A stretch of DNA of 64,000 nt from Dillenia suffruticosa. Taxonomy: Eukaryota > Streptophyta > Magnoliopsida > Dilleniales > Dilleniaceae. Under the pieces are notes generated by a model. The model searched no databases, was not told the DNA's origin, and saw only the letters and a program-made list of their open reading frames with translations. This document shows, piece after piece, positions 21,237-32,583 of this stretch. A program made the position numbers and the translations under genes. Position 1 is the first letter of the stretch. Every line of letters begins with the position of its first letter. The stretch lies in contig JAVTVX010000034.1 in the NCBI GenBank assembly GCA_033439265.1, positions 13,034,501-13,098,500 of the forward strand, in the 5' to 3' direction.

Positions 21237-22300
21237 ACCTCAAACTCGGGTAGCACTTTCTTGTATTGAACTGATGATGACAATGGGGTGGCTATTAGTT
21301 TATTTGCTTAGCTACAATATCATTAGCCGGATTTCATATATTGCAGCATCAACTACATAATATTTCTCTGTATACAAAAATACTGTTGAACAAACACCAA
21401 ATGGCATTATCTGACAGTGCAAGCTATTGACTTTGCTTCATGCTCTAACTGTTTCGGTTCATTTTCCTTATTATTCCGAAGTTAACAATTCATAACTAAT
21501 AACAGCCTTGATGAGAAAATCTTTTCTGCGCTATCAGATTCTTAATCACAGTCATGAATTTTAGGTATTCAAGTGATTGCTTGAACCAAAACCTTGTGGT
21601 CATCTTATTGAGTGTTATTAACACTTGAGTTTATCTTATGCCAATATCCTTACCTCTTTTAGGCTATAATGCAGGTATAGCAAATTTACCCAACTTAACC
21701 GCTACCCGGTTAACTAGTTCTATGGGCTATTTCATTATCCCCTTCCCCAGTTAGCGGGTCACCTCGGTGGCAGTATCTCACCTCATTCACGGCTTGTTAT
21801 CAGTGGCAGGCGTAAAGGCCAAGGGCAGATCCTGGTAGGTCTTTGAGGGGGCCCATCCCCCCACCCCCAACCAGTTTAAAGATTTGATTAAAACCCTTTT
21901 GAGATAATGCATTGACCACTGCACCAAAAAATAAATAATAATAAATAATGCATTGACCTCCTCAAAATCTTGATAGTTTTCTTCATAACTTATTAAACAG
22001 ATGTTGGTATTTACTTTGATCCCTCAATATCAGGTAGTTCTGCCATTTGATCAAGGCAGTGGTTCCAGGTTTGGCTTTTCTCCTCAAAACAATGCTTCAT
22101 GAACTATTACTAACAGTGCAATGTGCAGTCTCATTTGCATGTGTGCAGTGTAGTCATATGTGACAGTTTTTAAATTATCTGACAATGCTTCATGTTCTAA
22201 AGTATAATACCTATTTTTTTCTTGGTCATATCCCTCAGTCTTGCTAATTCAAATATGAAAATAGCTATTAATTGAAAGAGTATTTTGCTAAATTTATAAA
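21237..22300. other. SPP 3' flank and intergenic DNA
   Basis: The SPP 3' untranslated region starts here; no single polyadenylation site stands out. A GC-richer segment at about 21690-21880 (with GGGGGGCCCATCCCCCC-like sequence) resembles the edges of plant transposons, but I could not define termini. No gene is supported. Confidence 0.4.
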
Positions 22301-22745
22301 CTTTTTAAAAATTTATAAAATGTTTGACAGTTTATAAATTCATGAAATTTGTTTAAATTTTTTTTTTTTTTTGGGTGAAAGGAGTTATGCACGCCGTAAA
22401 AGAACTTATAAGCTGTTTAAAAAAGAGTTTTGCCCCATTTATAAACTGACTAAATTATTTTTATTAATATTTTATTGTCATATGTTTACCTTTTTATTTT
22501 AATAATAGGTATTTATATGATATTAATAGTATTTTATCAATTTTAATTATTTTAACACTAAAAGAGTTTATAAGGAATTGTTGTTGCCAAACACAAAAAT
22601 AAATTTATAAATTACAGAATATCTTATAAACTATTACTTGTATTTTATTTACCAACTTCTTTTGGAAATAGGATATAGGAGATTATAAGTTCCAAAAACA
22701 TGTTATTAGGAACTAGAACTTGTGAACCGTTAAAAATAAATTTAG
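22300..22745. mobile_element. Possible hAT-type MITE remnant
   Basis: AT-rich sequence with repeated TTTATAAA(C/T)T words in both orientations and GTTTGGC-like ends (TTGCCAAACACAAAA near 22585, AAAGAGTTTTGCCCC near 22420). This is reminiscent of plant hAT-derived MITEs. No precise inverted repeats or 8-bp target duplication could be fixed. Confidence 0.25.
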
Positions 22746-22959
22746 TCAAATAGATTCATAGTTGTACCTTTTTTTACATATTTTTTATGATTTGAAAAGT
22801 AAAATAACCGTGCAAATGAAACGAAACTTTTTTCTTTTCTTTTAGTTTTATTCTTTTAGTATCGAGTGTGTTGAGACTTGAATTCGAGTCTATTACAGGA
22901 GGAGGAGAATTTATGTCATTTGAACTGAAACTTATTGATAACAAGTGCCGTATAAATTT

Positions 22960-23230
22960 CAAGGGTTAATTACATGTCTGGTCATTGAATGTTAATCAAA
23001 TGTACCAAACTCACAATAAGTTATTCAAATTTTTTAAAAAATATAACAATTAAGGTCACTCGTATGGTTAATGTAGCAGTTAAATATTGGGATGACATAA
23101 TATGGCATGTGAGCTAAAATTTTGAATTCTAACATGGTGAGGCAAGTAGAGTAAAAGGTTGACTGTCAGCAAATAATAACATGGCATGTACCACAACAAT
23201 GAAAAGCTAACGTTGCATAAGCTATGTCAA
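22960..23230. mobile_element. Possible DNA-transposon fragment (GGGTTAATTACA end)
   Basis: GGGTTAATTACATGTCTGGT at about 22964 resembles a widespread plant repeat terminus of the form GGGTTAATT(A/G)CA...TGGTC. Related words (CATGGCATGT, ATTCTAACATGG) follow. The opposite end was not found. Confidence 0.25.
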
Positions 23231-24430
23231 TCTAGGTTGAGAGTAAAAAAAAAAAAAAGGAACAAAAACCCTCTCTCGGTCTCCTCTCTTGCGTCACAGT
23301 GGCCTTCGCGGCTGCCATCGAATTACGTTGCAGTCCCGCAGCCCTTGGTCTCCCGGTGGCAGTGAACACTCCCCATCAGTAGAATGGCCTCTCTCCGCCT
23401 CCGATTAGCAGATAGACATCCTTGGCCACAAAAGCAATCCTCACGGCTTAGACTCTCCCATCGTGTAGAGAAGTGCCACAACTGGGTCACCACCACAACA
23501 AAAAATGCCTCGGGGCTCACAGCCATAGTATAATAGTATAATAAAATATATAGTATTACCCTAAGTTTTAATGCATCAATTTTTTTATTTTCTTTAAATA
23601 ATGAATTTGGCTTCTAAAATTGTACAATTTATTTAGTTTAGTTTATTAAAATTTTACATTTAATAATAATAGTATAACAAAATATTTTTCTTAACAACTA
23701 CCGAGAAAAAATAGTACCTATGATCGGTATTCGATGCTCATCATTTTTATTTTTTTATCACACCATGAATTTTTTCGATTTATATGTATTCTTTTTAATA
23801 ACAATATAACTACAACAATAACAAATCGAGACTTATTCTCAAAATTTAGGATTGGTCATTTGAAAGACAAATTTATATAAGATAGAAAAAAGAGAAAAAT
23901 AAGAATAAAATATATATAGATAAAAATAAATAAAAGGAAAAGAAAAAAAATAAAATAAGAAAAAAAAATAAAAATTAATAAATAAATATCATAAGTATAT
24001 AAATATAACTATGTAAAAGAAATAAAAATAACAACTATCCGTCGTCCTTTTTATTTTTTAATTCCTTTTGTTTTATTCGAACTCATCTCATGCATCATAA
24101 AAAATGATCGACTTTGTTATACTATTTAATTACTTTATATTGAATTGGCTTATAAGGATTTATTTAATTTGAACTGAGCTAGAAAATATATTAAATATTA
24201 AAATTAAGTTAATTAATGATTTGATTTTTATATTTTTATATTTTTATATTTATATTTGTAATTGTTGTTTCTATATTTCATATTGTATTAAAGTTATATT
24301 CATTTATTTTTTTATTAATCTTATTTGATATTTTTATCATGGTATCAGAATTTTCTTTGCAAAATGGATAATCCACGTATCCACGTGTGCCTCTAGAAGA
24401 CATTTGATCCGTTTTGGACAAACTGCTCTT
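23231..24430. other. Intergenic DNA without supported gene
   Basis: After a short GC-richer patch (23270-23520; its minus-strand 67-codon frame has no recognised domain) the sequence becomes AT-rich. Near 23721 GATCGGTATTCGAT matches the 3' body of the SINE family at 35217-35410, possibly a truncated copy. Nothing else is seen. Confidence 0.4.
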
Positions 24431-24440
24431 TAGTACGTAT

Positions 24441-24643
24441 CCACACGCGGTGGCGGACCTACAATCCAGAGGCAAGATTGCAAAAAATTTATAGGATATT
24501 TATTTAAACAACAAATATGAATAAGAGATGTAAAATTATAATTAAATATGTGTAAAATAAATATGGATTATGAATACTAATTGAATTTTAAAAAACTCAA
24601 GGGGTGCAATTGCCTACCCTGGACATAACCTATGTCCGCCTCT
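24441..24643. mobile_element. Short MITE-like element with imperfect inverted ends
   Basis: The left end GGTGGCGGACCTAC and right end CTATGTCCGCCTC are imperfect inverted copies (GGCGGAC core). Next inside, CCAGAGGCAAGATTGC mirrors GCAATTGCCTACCCTGG. This gives a hairpin-prone unit of about 200 bp with AT-rich centre. Flanking sequence does not give a clean target duplication. The superfamily is undetermined (hAT-like possible). Confidence 0.45.
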
Positions 24644-25395
24644 GCTTGCACGTGCCTCCAAAACCCCTGGTCCATTATAGAAAAGCTATTCTTCAATATA
24701 CACCCATCGCATCTTTCAAATTCAACTAATTTTTACTCTACCATATTGAATTTGAGTAAATTTTTAAAAAATATATTATATTTCAAAATCAAATCAATTA
24801 TTAATTTGATTTTAATCATATTTGACCTTTCTTATTTTTATATTTCTATATTTATAATTACTATTTTTTATATTTACAACAATCAATTTTCTATATATAA
24901 CCAAATTGTTGTAATAATTTATTAAAATAATAGTGTATTAAGATTCATATTATTATATTATTTTCTATTTTTAACATGGTATTTGAATCATGTCTATCTA
25001 TTATTCTTATTATGATTATTTTCCTGATGTTTCCTTTATTAATTTTTTTTTGATTTACAAAATTTCTTAATTTATCAATATTTTATTATAATAAGTTTTG
25101 TATGATTTGTCTTGTTTAAATTTAAAAGATACGACGGAAACATCAAGAGAGAGGAGAGGATCCCAGCACTTTATGAATCTTGACAGAAATTGCCAGTGGA
25201 TGCATTGTTAGCAACTTTAAATTTGGATACTCAGTCCATTTTCTTTGCGACCAATTTAGGGCTCTTAATGTTACAAATTAAATTTCAAGAACTAAATTAA
25301 AATCAGGTCCGTAGTTTAGGGACCGGACAGGTAAATAGGGTTACATATATTTGCTTTTATTTTCGAAAGTCTCCAAAAACAGCATGTGAACGGCT
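24644..25395. other. Intergenic AT-rich DNA upstream of the carrier gene
   Basis: No gene, RNA gene or repeat unit is supported. The plus-strand frame 24632-24925 encodes only Ile/Phe/Leu/Asn-rich sequence typical of AT-rich DNA. Confidence 0.4.
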
Positions 25396-25675
25396 GGCAT
25401 TAAAGTACAATAACATCGCGTTGAAATTAGGGTTCATATCACAGCCGCATTACCATCCCCTCCCCCAACCAAACCTTTCAAACACCCCCCCCCAAAACAA
25501 GTAAACCAATCGTTTCACTGCTTGCATGTCTCAGAGACCTCTCGTTCCGCACTCTTCCTCAGTTGCCTTCTTCCTCCTCCTCATCTCTCGCGAAATCAAC
25601 GTTTCTCTCTTCCCAATCCCAGAACCTCACAAATTTTCTTAAACCTCTTTCCCTCTCTACTGAATTCCACAAAGA
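25396..25675 (+). promoter_or_regulatory. Promoter and 5' leader of the carrier gene
   Basis: GC content rises toward the gene. A telo-box-like TTAGGGTT occurs at about 25429, and C-rich and CT-rich stretches occur at 25484-25495 and 25555-25600, typical of plant leaders. No clear TATA box stands out within 60 bp of a predictable start. An upstream ATG (25526) opens a frame that overlaps the carrier start in another frame, so it could reduce translation if it is in the transcript. Confidence 0.4.
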
Positions 25676-26623
25676 ATGGAAATCAAGGGCTTTGTTCAAG
25701 GTGGCATTGCTTCGATCATCGCTGCATCTACGACTCACCCGCTCGATCTCATCAAAGTCAGAATGCAATTGCAAGGCGAGAATCATTACCTTCCTTCTCT
25801 CCGCCCTACTCTTGCTTTCCAAATCACTACCATGGCTTCCACGCCGCCGCCGCGAAGGCTAGGGCCCGTGGCGATTGGAATCGAAATCGTCCGACGCGAA
25901 GGTGTCGCCGCCTTGTATTCCGGAATCTCCGCCTCTATTCTCCGGCAGGCTGTTTATTCCACCACATGCTTAGGTCTGTACGACGTTTTGAAGAAGTGGT
26001 CAGATCCGAACTCGGAGAACATTTCTCTTCCCCGGAAATTCGCCATTGGAATGATCTCCGGCGGAATTGGGGCGGTGGTTGGGAATCCAGCGGACGTGGC
26101 GATGGTGAGAATGCAGGCGGACGGGAGACTACCGCCGTGGAGGCGGAGGAATTACAGGAGTGTATTTGACGCGATCTCAAGAATTGTGAAGCAGGAAGGA
26201 GTTATTTCGCTGTGGCGCGGCTCACATCTTACTGTGAAACGCGCAATGCTGGTGGCTGCATCGCAGCTGGCGTCGTATGATCAGATCAAGGAGACGATTT
26301 TGAAAAAGGGGCTCATGAAGGAAGGGCCTGCGACCCACGTGACGGCGAGCCTGGCTGCGGGGTTTGTGGCTGCGGTAGCGTCGACACCTGTGGACGTGAT
26401 CAAGACAAGGGTGATGAATATGAAGGCCGCTGGGGAGAAGAGAGTGGCGGCGCCGACGTATTCCGGGGCGCTTGATTGCCTGGTCAAGACCGTAAGGGCG
26501 GAGGGGTTTATGGCTCTTTATAAAGGGTTCGTGCCCACCATTTCTAGGCAGGGACCCTACACTGTCGTATTGTTTGTTACTCTTGAACAGGTCCGGAAAT
26601 TGCTCAAGGACTATTCCTTTTAG
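25676..26623 (+). CDS. DIC: Mitochondrial dicarboxylate carrier (DIC / UCP4-6 type)
   Basis: An intact, intronless 315-residue member of the mitochondrial carrier family. It aligns end to end with plant dicarboxylate carriers DIC1-3 (also called UCP4-6 or PUMP4-6), which exchange malate, oxaloacetate, phosphate or sulfate across the inner membrane. Three carrier repeats each have the signature: HPLDLIKVR (21-29), NPADVAMVR (137-145) and TPVDVIKTR (237-245). Also present are the family strings MVRMQADGR and RVMNMK. The Ser/Pro/Thr-rich loop after the first helix (residues about 36-62) is typical of this branch. The start codon fits family length, the context is AAGAATGG and nothing upstream is in frame. 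Like the Arabidopsis DIC genes it has no intron. Whether its main substrate is dicarboxylate or protons cannot be read from sequence. Confidence 0.93.
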   Translation: MEIKGFVQGGIASIIAASTTHPLDLIKVRMQLQGENHYLPSLRPTLAFQITTMASTPPPRRLGPVAIGIEIVRREGVAALYSGISASILRQAVYSTTCLGLYDVLKKWSDPNSENISLPRKFAIGMISGGIGAVVGNPADVAMVRMQADGRLPPWRRRNYRSVFDAISRIVKQEGVISLWRGSHLTVKRAMLVAASQLASYDQIKETILKKGLMKEGPATHVTASLAAGFVAAVASTPVDVIKTRVMNMKAAGEKRVAAPTYSGALDCLVKTVRAEGFMALYKGFVPTISRQGPYTVVLFVTLEQVRKLLKDYSF

Positions 26624-27814
26624 ACCCATTTGCGACTCGAGAGTTGAGACTAGGACTGTAGAGGCGGCCTTTTTAGAAAATAATTATTATTGTAATAAAA
26701 TTTAAAATCTTGTATAAAATTTTGACTTTTATTTTAAATTTCTACCTAAAATTGAGACAAATTAAGCTCAAGTTTTTCTAGAGGAATTATTAAATGAGAT
26801 GAGCTTATGTTCTTTGGGACATATTTTGTAATTTTATAGATTTGATTTGTTATTTTGTTTTGGTGTGGTGAGATAAAAGTAGCATGAACCCTATATTATC
26901 TGTTTCATAAAAATAATCATGATTAAAATTTTATTTTATTAAATAAGGTTGACTATATAAATTTTTAAAAATTGGATATATGATTTTTTTTAAATATAAT
27001 AATATAAAAGGATTTATATAATTGATTTTATTCGGTAAAGTAAAAATTTAATTATTATAATCATGAAAATAATTTGATTTGACCGCCCTGATACTTTATT
27101 CAGTAACATCACCTTTTATATTTTAAAAGAAAATTGCAATTTATATTAAGATGGGGAACTTGATTTCCTAAAAGAGGGTGGAATTAGATTATTTGTTTCG
27201 GTAATATTTAAATTGTGATAAAATTTGTTGCCTTTTTTCTAACTTGTTGAAAAAAAATGGTAGGGGTTTTCTGAATTTTAAATCATTAATACAATTATAT
27301 TCTATTAAGTTAGTCAATTTAGTCATTTTATTTCTTGCTTTGGCATTATATTCTTAGTCTCAGTAGAATTATTTATGACATATTCTAAAATCTACCAAAT
27401 TATGAGGAAATCCGAGTAAAAGATTTTATAAATATATATATATAATTTAATTTGACATCATTGCACGACTGCTTTGTTGTGAAATACAAAGTCATGAAAA
27501 GGGCTACCAGCTTTTTATCATGATCATAAATTATTTTCTCAAAAAATTGCGTTGAATGATGATCCCAAGACGGCAAGTATTTGTCCTGCGAGAAAAAAAT
27601 ATATCGGGATTTTTGCCTTTTTCAGAAACAATCTTACCATAATCATACCTCCGTCAATAAAATTTAAAATTATAATTTAAATAATCAACTATAAATCAAT
27701 ATGATCTCTGAACCACTGATTTTTAATAATAATTAAAATTATATATAAAATTAATTTTTAAAATAAATATATATTAATTTCATAATTTTATATAAAAATC
27801 TAATAAATATAAAA
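26624..27814. other. Carrier 3' flank and AT-rich intergenic DNA
   Basis: The carrier 3' untranslated region probably ends near AATAATTATTATTGTAATAA (26678-26697), which holds overlapping AATAAA-like signals. The remaining DNA is AT-rich with no gene or recognisable element. Confidence 0.45.
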
Positions 27815-28496
27815 TCAATAATAATAAAAAAAATAAAATAACAAAATATCTTTCCCTACCCCCTCCCCAGTTTCATAAAAATTGATTGAAAATCTCTCTC
27901 TCTCTCTCTCTCTCCCCCCCCAATTTTCAAGACTAAGAGAGCAAAATATGGCCAAATCCCATTTTTCATCTCTCTCTCCTTTCTCGACTTTTGAGGCCTT
28001 CACAACCGAAACTGAACTTGACCTTCCCAATCCTCCTCTCGTTATCATCAACTGCTATTGTGAACTAGAAATCTAGAGTAGTTGAAGAAGAGGAGAGATC
28101 TGGTTCATAGCCAAAGTGAGAAATAGATAACACATCTCTAAACAGATCCGAAGATGTTGAGATCTCAAACCAAATCTCTAACCAGATCTCTAACAAGATT
28201 ATCAATAAATATCATTAATAAAGTGGAAGAAGGATCGAAATGAGGAGTAGTTGAAGAAGTTGAAATCGGTAGATCTTGGAGAGACATTGCCAATTAGTCT
28301 ATAGGAATTCATTCCTTGCATGTTTACAGAGGGGGGAGACAGAGGAGAACAGAAGAGAGAGGGAGGGAGAGGTAATATGAGGGATTAGGGTTTTGTTTTC
28401 ACCGGTGGGTCACATGGGTCATGGTTCACCCGCAATTGGCTCGTTGATTCTTGAGATTTAATGTAGAAATGCAATCATAATTAGATCGACCCATGA
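27815..28496. other. Gene-like fragment next to Gypsy-1
   Basis: A (CT)11/poly-C tract (27893-27921) precedes a 64-codon plus-strand open frame without known domain (27882-28076). On the minus strand, 28190-28420 reads like a plant 5' leader: AAACCCTAATC, long CT-rich runs, then ATG near 28322. No domain follows in either case. This could be the broken start of a host gene separated by retroelement insertion, or repeat DNA. Confidence 0.25.
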
Positions 28497-28501
28497 AATG
28501 T

Positions 28502-28957
28502 TGTCATAAGCTCTCCCAAGTGTTGACTTAGGTAAGCTCTGAGTCGTCCTGGGCTGCTCGTATGAATATTCAGAAGACACAATCTGTTCTGCAGTCTTTT
28601 GAGATGTTGAGTTAAGATTCTTCAGGGGTGAGGGAGGATAGTTCAAGAGAATATAGAGAGAGAGATAGAAAGAAGAAAGAAAAGAGAGGGAAGGAAGTAA
28701 GAGGAACAGAAGAAGGAGAAGATGAAGACAGAGAAAGAGGGAATGACTGTCAGAACGGAAATTCTTTTTCTGTCCATTTACATGACTAATACCTCCTTTT
28801 ATTACAATGTACAAGTCTAACCATCTAACTGCCTAACTAACTTTGGTTACACTAACTTCCAACCATGACAGTTCCTTCATAGCTGTTACCTTCCTTGCAA
28901 CTCACTTCACTAGCTGTTACCTTCCTTTTATTCACTTTGTCTACTCTCATTGTTACA
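28502..28957 (-). repeat. Gypsy-1 3' LTR
   Basis: On the minus strand it runs TGTAACAATGAGAG to CTTATGACA, 456 bp. It contains a CT-rich central region (plus-strand GA-rich, 28630-28740). It pairs with 33290-33750. Confidence 0.92.
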
Positions 28958-28959
28958 AT

Positions 28960-29923
28960 TACTTCCCCCTTTTGAAATCCTTGACCTCAAGCAAGGAGAC
29001 ATGAAATACTGGGTGTACTTTGGACTCTGAAGGTAGTTGCAACTTGTAAGCCACTTATCCAACTTTTGCTATAACTGGGAAAGGCCCATAGTACTTTGAA
29101 GACAATTTTAGTTGTTTCCTCAACTCAACCGAATGTTGCTTATAAGGCTGCAACTTGAGGTAAACGAAATCACCTATCTGAGACTCCCTTTTAGTTCTGT
29201 TCTTATCTGCAGCAACCTTCATTCTGTTCTAAGCATTTGTTAAATGATCATGTAGAATTCTCAACATTGCTTGCCTGTTCAGAACAAAACTCTCTGCAGC
29301 CGGTGTAGTAGTTTCTAAATAAGGTCCCATGGGAATGGACTTAGGTTGATATCCATATAGAGCTTCAAATGGAGTCATCTTTATGCTTGAATGATAACTG
29401 GTGTTGTACCACAATTCTACCATACTCAACCAAAAATACCATTGTCCTGGCCTGTCAGAGATCATGCACCTCAGGTAGCATTCAAGACACTGTTGAGCCT
29501 CTTACTTTGCCCATCTGTTTGAGGGTGGTAAGCACTACTTAGTTTCAGTTGGGTCCCTACTAATTTGAACAACTCTTGCCAAAACAAGCTAGTAAATACT
29601 CTGTCTCGATCAGAGATGATAGCTTCTGGGAGACCATGCAACTTAAACATAGAGTCAATAAACACCTGAGCTACTTTTCAGGCAGTGTAAGGATGTTGTA
29701 GTGCAATGAAGTGGCCAAATTTGGTACGCTTATCTATGACCACCAGGATAGTATCATATCCGTTAGACTTAGGAAATCCTTCTTTGAAGTCCATGCTGAT
29801 TTGAGCCCATGCTTGTGAAGGTATGGGTAGTGGTTGAAGCAATCCAGGGTAAGCCACATATTCATGCTTATTTCTTCGGCAAGTATCACATTCCCTTACA
29901 TACTTTGTGACATCTGCTCTCAT
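28960..29923 (-). pseudogene. Gypsy-1 integrase and C-terminal tail
   Basis: The zinc-binding end reads CDTCRRNKHE. The catalytic core has Asp in ISMDFKEGFPKS and Asp in IISDRDRVF, but the third acidic residue is Lys in TDGQSKRLN (codon at 29501-29503), so strand transfer should be dead. Integrase inserts element cDNA into the genome. The C-terminal part (29229 to 28980) has the chromovirus-type KLQPYKQHSV, SSKYYGPFPV and FHVSLLEV strings. The frame then runs straight into the polypurine tract, with no chromodomain. Stops at about 29466 and 29670 divide the frame. Confidence 0.85.
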
Positions 29924-30078
29924 TGAAGTCCAGAAAATGTAGATTTAATCCTCTACAAGGTTCCATTCTGTCCTGAATGCCCACCCATAGCAGAGTTGTG
30001 TATTTGCTCTATGATTCTGTTCCTCAACTGAGTTCCCTTTCCTACATACAGCTTCTTTTTAAATTTAAGAAGTCCTCC

Positions 30079-30617
30079 TTACAGTGTATACTCTGAATTC
30101 TCCTCTTGTCCAATAACTAGCTGTGCTATTAGAGATTGACAGTCCTCGTCAGCTTCATAACTCTGACTGATTTCCTCTATCCATTGAGGTCTAACCACAG
30201 AGGTGGTCATCAGTAGGCCTTCCTTTTGCTCTTCTGTAAATATTCCTTTCCTGGACAAGGCATCAGCAGCTTTATTTTCTGAGCCCTTCTTATATTGGAT
30301 TTCATAATCCAATCCTAGAAGCTTAGTAAGCCATTTATGTTTTAAGGAATTTGTAAGCCTTTGTTCCAACAAGTATTTCAAGTTTTGATGGTCTGTCCTT
30401 ATAACAAAATGATAGCCTAACAAGTAGTGCATCCATTTGGTGACAGCCATAACAACAGCCATCAATTCTTTTTCATAAATGGATAATCCTTGGCTCTTAG
30501 TTCCCAAGGCTTTACTTAGGTAAGCAATTGGTTGCCCATCTTGCATCAACACAGCTCCTCATCCCTTAGTACAAGTATCAGTTTCCAACACAAAAGGCTC
30601 AGAAAAGTCAGGCAGCC
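30079..30617 (-). pseudogene. Gypsy-1 RNase H
   Basis: Contains IAYLSKALGTKSQGLSIYEK, MHYLLGYHF, IRTDHQNLKYLLEQRL and NKAADALSRK, the standard Ty3-gypsy RNase H blocks. The open part is 157 codons. This domain removes the RNA strand of the RNA-DNA hybrid during reverse transcription. It is separated from reverse transcriptase by a stop or frameshift near 30555-30620. Confidence 0.88.
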
Positions 30618-31409
30618 TCATAACAGGTGCTGAACACATGACTGTCTTGAGTTGTTGGAAGGCTTGATCAGATTCTTCATGCCATCTGAACTATCTTTTT
30701 TAAGAAGGTCATTGAGGGGCTTTGTAAGAATCCCATAACCTTTGTTAAACCTTCTATAATAACATGTCAAACCCAAGAAACCCTGCAAGGCTTTGACAGC
30801 AGTTGGAGCAGGCCAGTTTACTATACAATCAATCTTTTGTGGATCTATTTTCACACTAGAGTCTGTTACGATATGTCTTAAGTACTCCACTTGAGGTTGA
30901 CCAAAAGAGCACTTAGATAGTTTGGCATATAACCTTAGAGTTAAGAGAACCACATTCAGATGTTGTGTATAGGAGTACAGATCAGGACTATAGATTAAAA
31001 TGTCATCAAAGAAGATCAACACAAATTTCCTAAGGTATTGTTGGAATATCTGGTTCATCAATGCTTGGAAAGTTGCTGGAACATTTGTAAGACCAAATGG
31101 CAACACAAAAAATTCGAAATGTCCATGATGGGTCTGAAAAGCTGTCTTGGCTGTATCTTTGGGTCTGACCCTAATCTAGTGATATCCAGCTCTAAGATCA
31201 ATCTTAAAGAATAGATTTGAATCATGCAATTCGTCCAACAATTCATCTATGTTAGGAATGGGATACCAGTCCTTACTTGTGATATTGTTTAACTGCCTGT
31301 AGTCTACACAAAATCTTCAGGAATTATCCTTCTTCTTTACTAATAGGATTGGGGAAGCAAAAGGACTGTTGCTATGTCTGACCAGTCCCTGAGTGAGCAT
31401 TTCTTGCAC
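30618..31409 (-). pseudogene. Gypsy-1 reverse transcriptase
   Basis: The block PFGLTNVPATFQALMNQIF and the active site FFDDILIYSP are clear; FDDIL in place of F/Y-V-D-D is an accepted gypsy variant. The connection part follows, with VKALQGFLGLTCYYRRF. The N-terminal fingers (31250-31409) are present but in another frame. The domain copies element RNA to DNA. Frameshifts at about 31100 and in the thumb region (about 30700) inactivate it. Confidence 0.85.
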
Positions 31410-32153
31410 CTATCTTTTTATTTCAGATTTCTGAGAATGTGGGTATCTATAAGGGTGTAACTTGAAGGGCTGAGCTCCAGGTTTAAGAGGTATTGAATGA
31501 TTATAAGACCTTGCAGGTGGTAGTGAAGTGGGTATAGAGAAGACATCCTTATACTGTTGCAGAAGGGTGGAAATAGATGGGTGCAGTGAAGATTGTGGAC
31601 CTTCTGCAATCATAGTTATGTTCATACAACTCTGAAATTGTTGTGTTCTAAATTTCCTAATGTCTTTTCCACAAATTAATTTCATTTTTGGATCCTTCAC
31701 CATCCCTACTAACACCATTTCACCTTCCTCACTTGCCAACTTGACTTGCAATGTTTGGAAATCAAAGGTTAAAGGACTGAAGTTATACATCCAATCCACC
31801 TCAAGTATTAAGTCCCATTCTTCTAAGGATAAGACCTTTAAATCAAAAGAGAAACAGTGTCCTTGAATGCTCCACTTAACTCCTCTGATTTTAGTATTGC
31901 TACTCACTTTACTACTATCTGCTAGCACTGCCTGCAGTTGCTCATCCTTTTCAGTTTTCATCTTAAGTCTCTCTACCAACCTTCTATTGATAAAACTATT
32001 TGAGCTCCCGGTATCTACTATTATATAAATGGTTACCCCTCTCAGTTCCCCTTGAAGGACTATAGTTTTTCTTTCTAAGGAATCAGAAAAAACACAAAGG
32101 GGCACATCAAAAAGTCTTTTCAATTTTCTCCTCCTACTCTTCCATTTCATCAC
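31410..32153 (-). pseudogene. Gypsy-1 protease region
   Basis: A retropepsin-like segment with active site IYIIVDTGSSNSFINRRLVE is followed by WDLILEVDWM, matching plant gypsy aspartic proteases (consensus G(M/A)DWL). The frame continues 247 codons into the spacer before reverse transcriptase (SIPLKPGAQPFKLHPYRYPH). The Asp-Thr-Gly triad is intact. Confidence 0.85.
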
Positions 32154-32583
32154 CTTTCATTTCCTCTTCTTCCTCTGCTGCAATGATTATATTTAAGTGT
32201 TTGAATTTTCATTAATGACCGGGAATATACTTCTCCCTACACTTGGAGAAGAGGTTATTGGTTCTGCGATAATGTATCTCTTGTAGGGATATTTTGGGAG
32301 TTCTATTACCATTGTTGGGGATTGTTATATTCCTACTTTTCTTTACTTCATCACCAGGATCCCAACTCCTACTCATACCAATTTTCTTTTGCTTACTTAG
32401 TTCTAGAAACTATTCTTGCAAGGAAGCAATTTAGAATGCATGTAGTAGAGTCTTTGGTTTGAACATTCTCAAGATAGGCTTAATTTCTTCGTTAAGTCCA
32501 CTGATAAAAATGGACACAAAGTAAGTCTAAGGTAGTTTAGGATTTGCCTGTAACATGAGAGACCACATTTCTTCAAACTTTTC

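Noticed and set aside
21144-21360. SPP last exon in the longer open frame (79 codons)
   Set aside because: That frame does not match SPP; the alternative phase gives the conserved HMHQTW and SSWLF ending with a stop at 21234-21236.
25522-26169. 215-codon plus-strand frame overlapping the carrier
   Set aside because: Different frame from the carrier, Arg/Ser/Pro-rich shadow sequence without a domain; the carrier frame has full family conservation.
25935-26629. Antisense genes over the carrier
   Set aside because: Shadow frames of a GC-rich coding region; no domain or independent signals.
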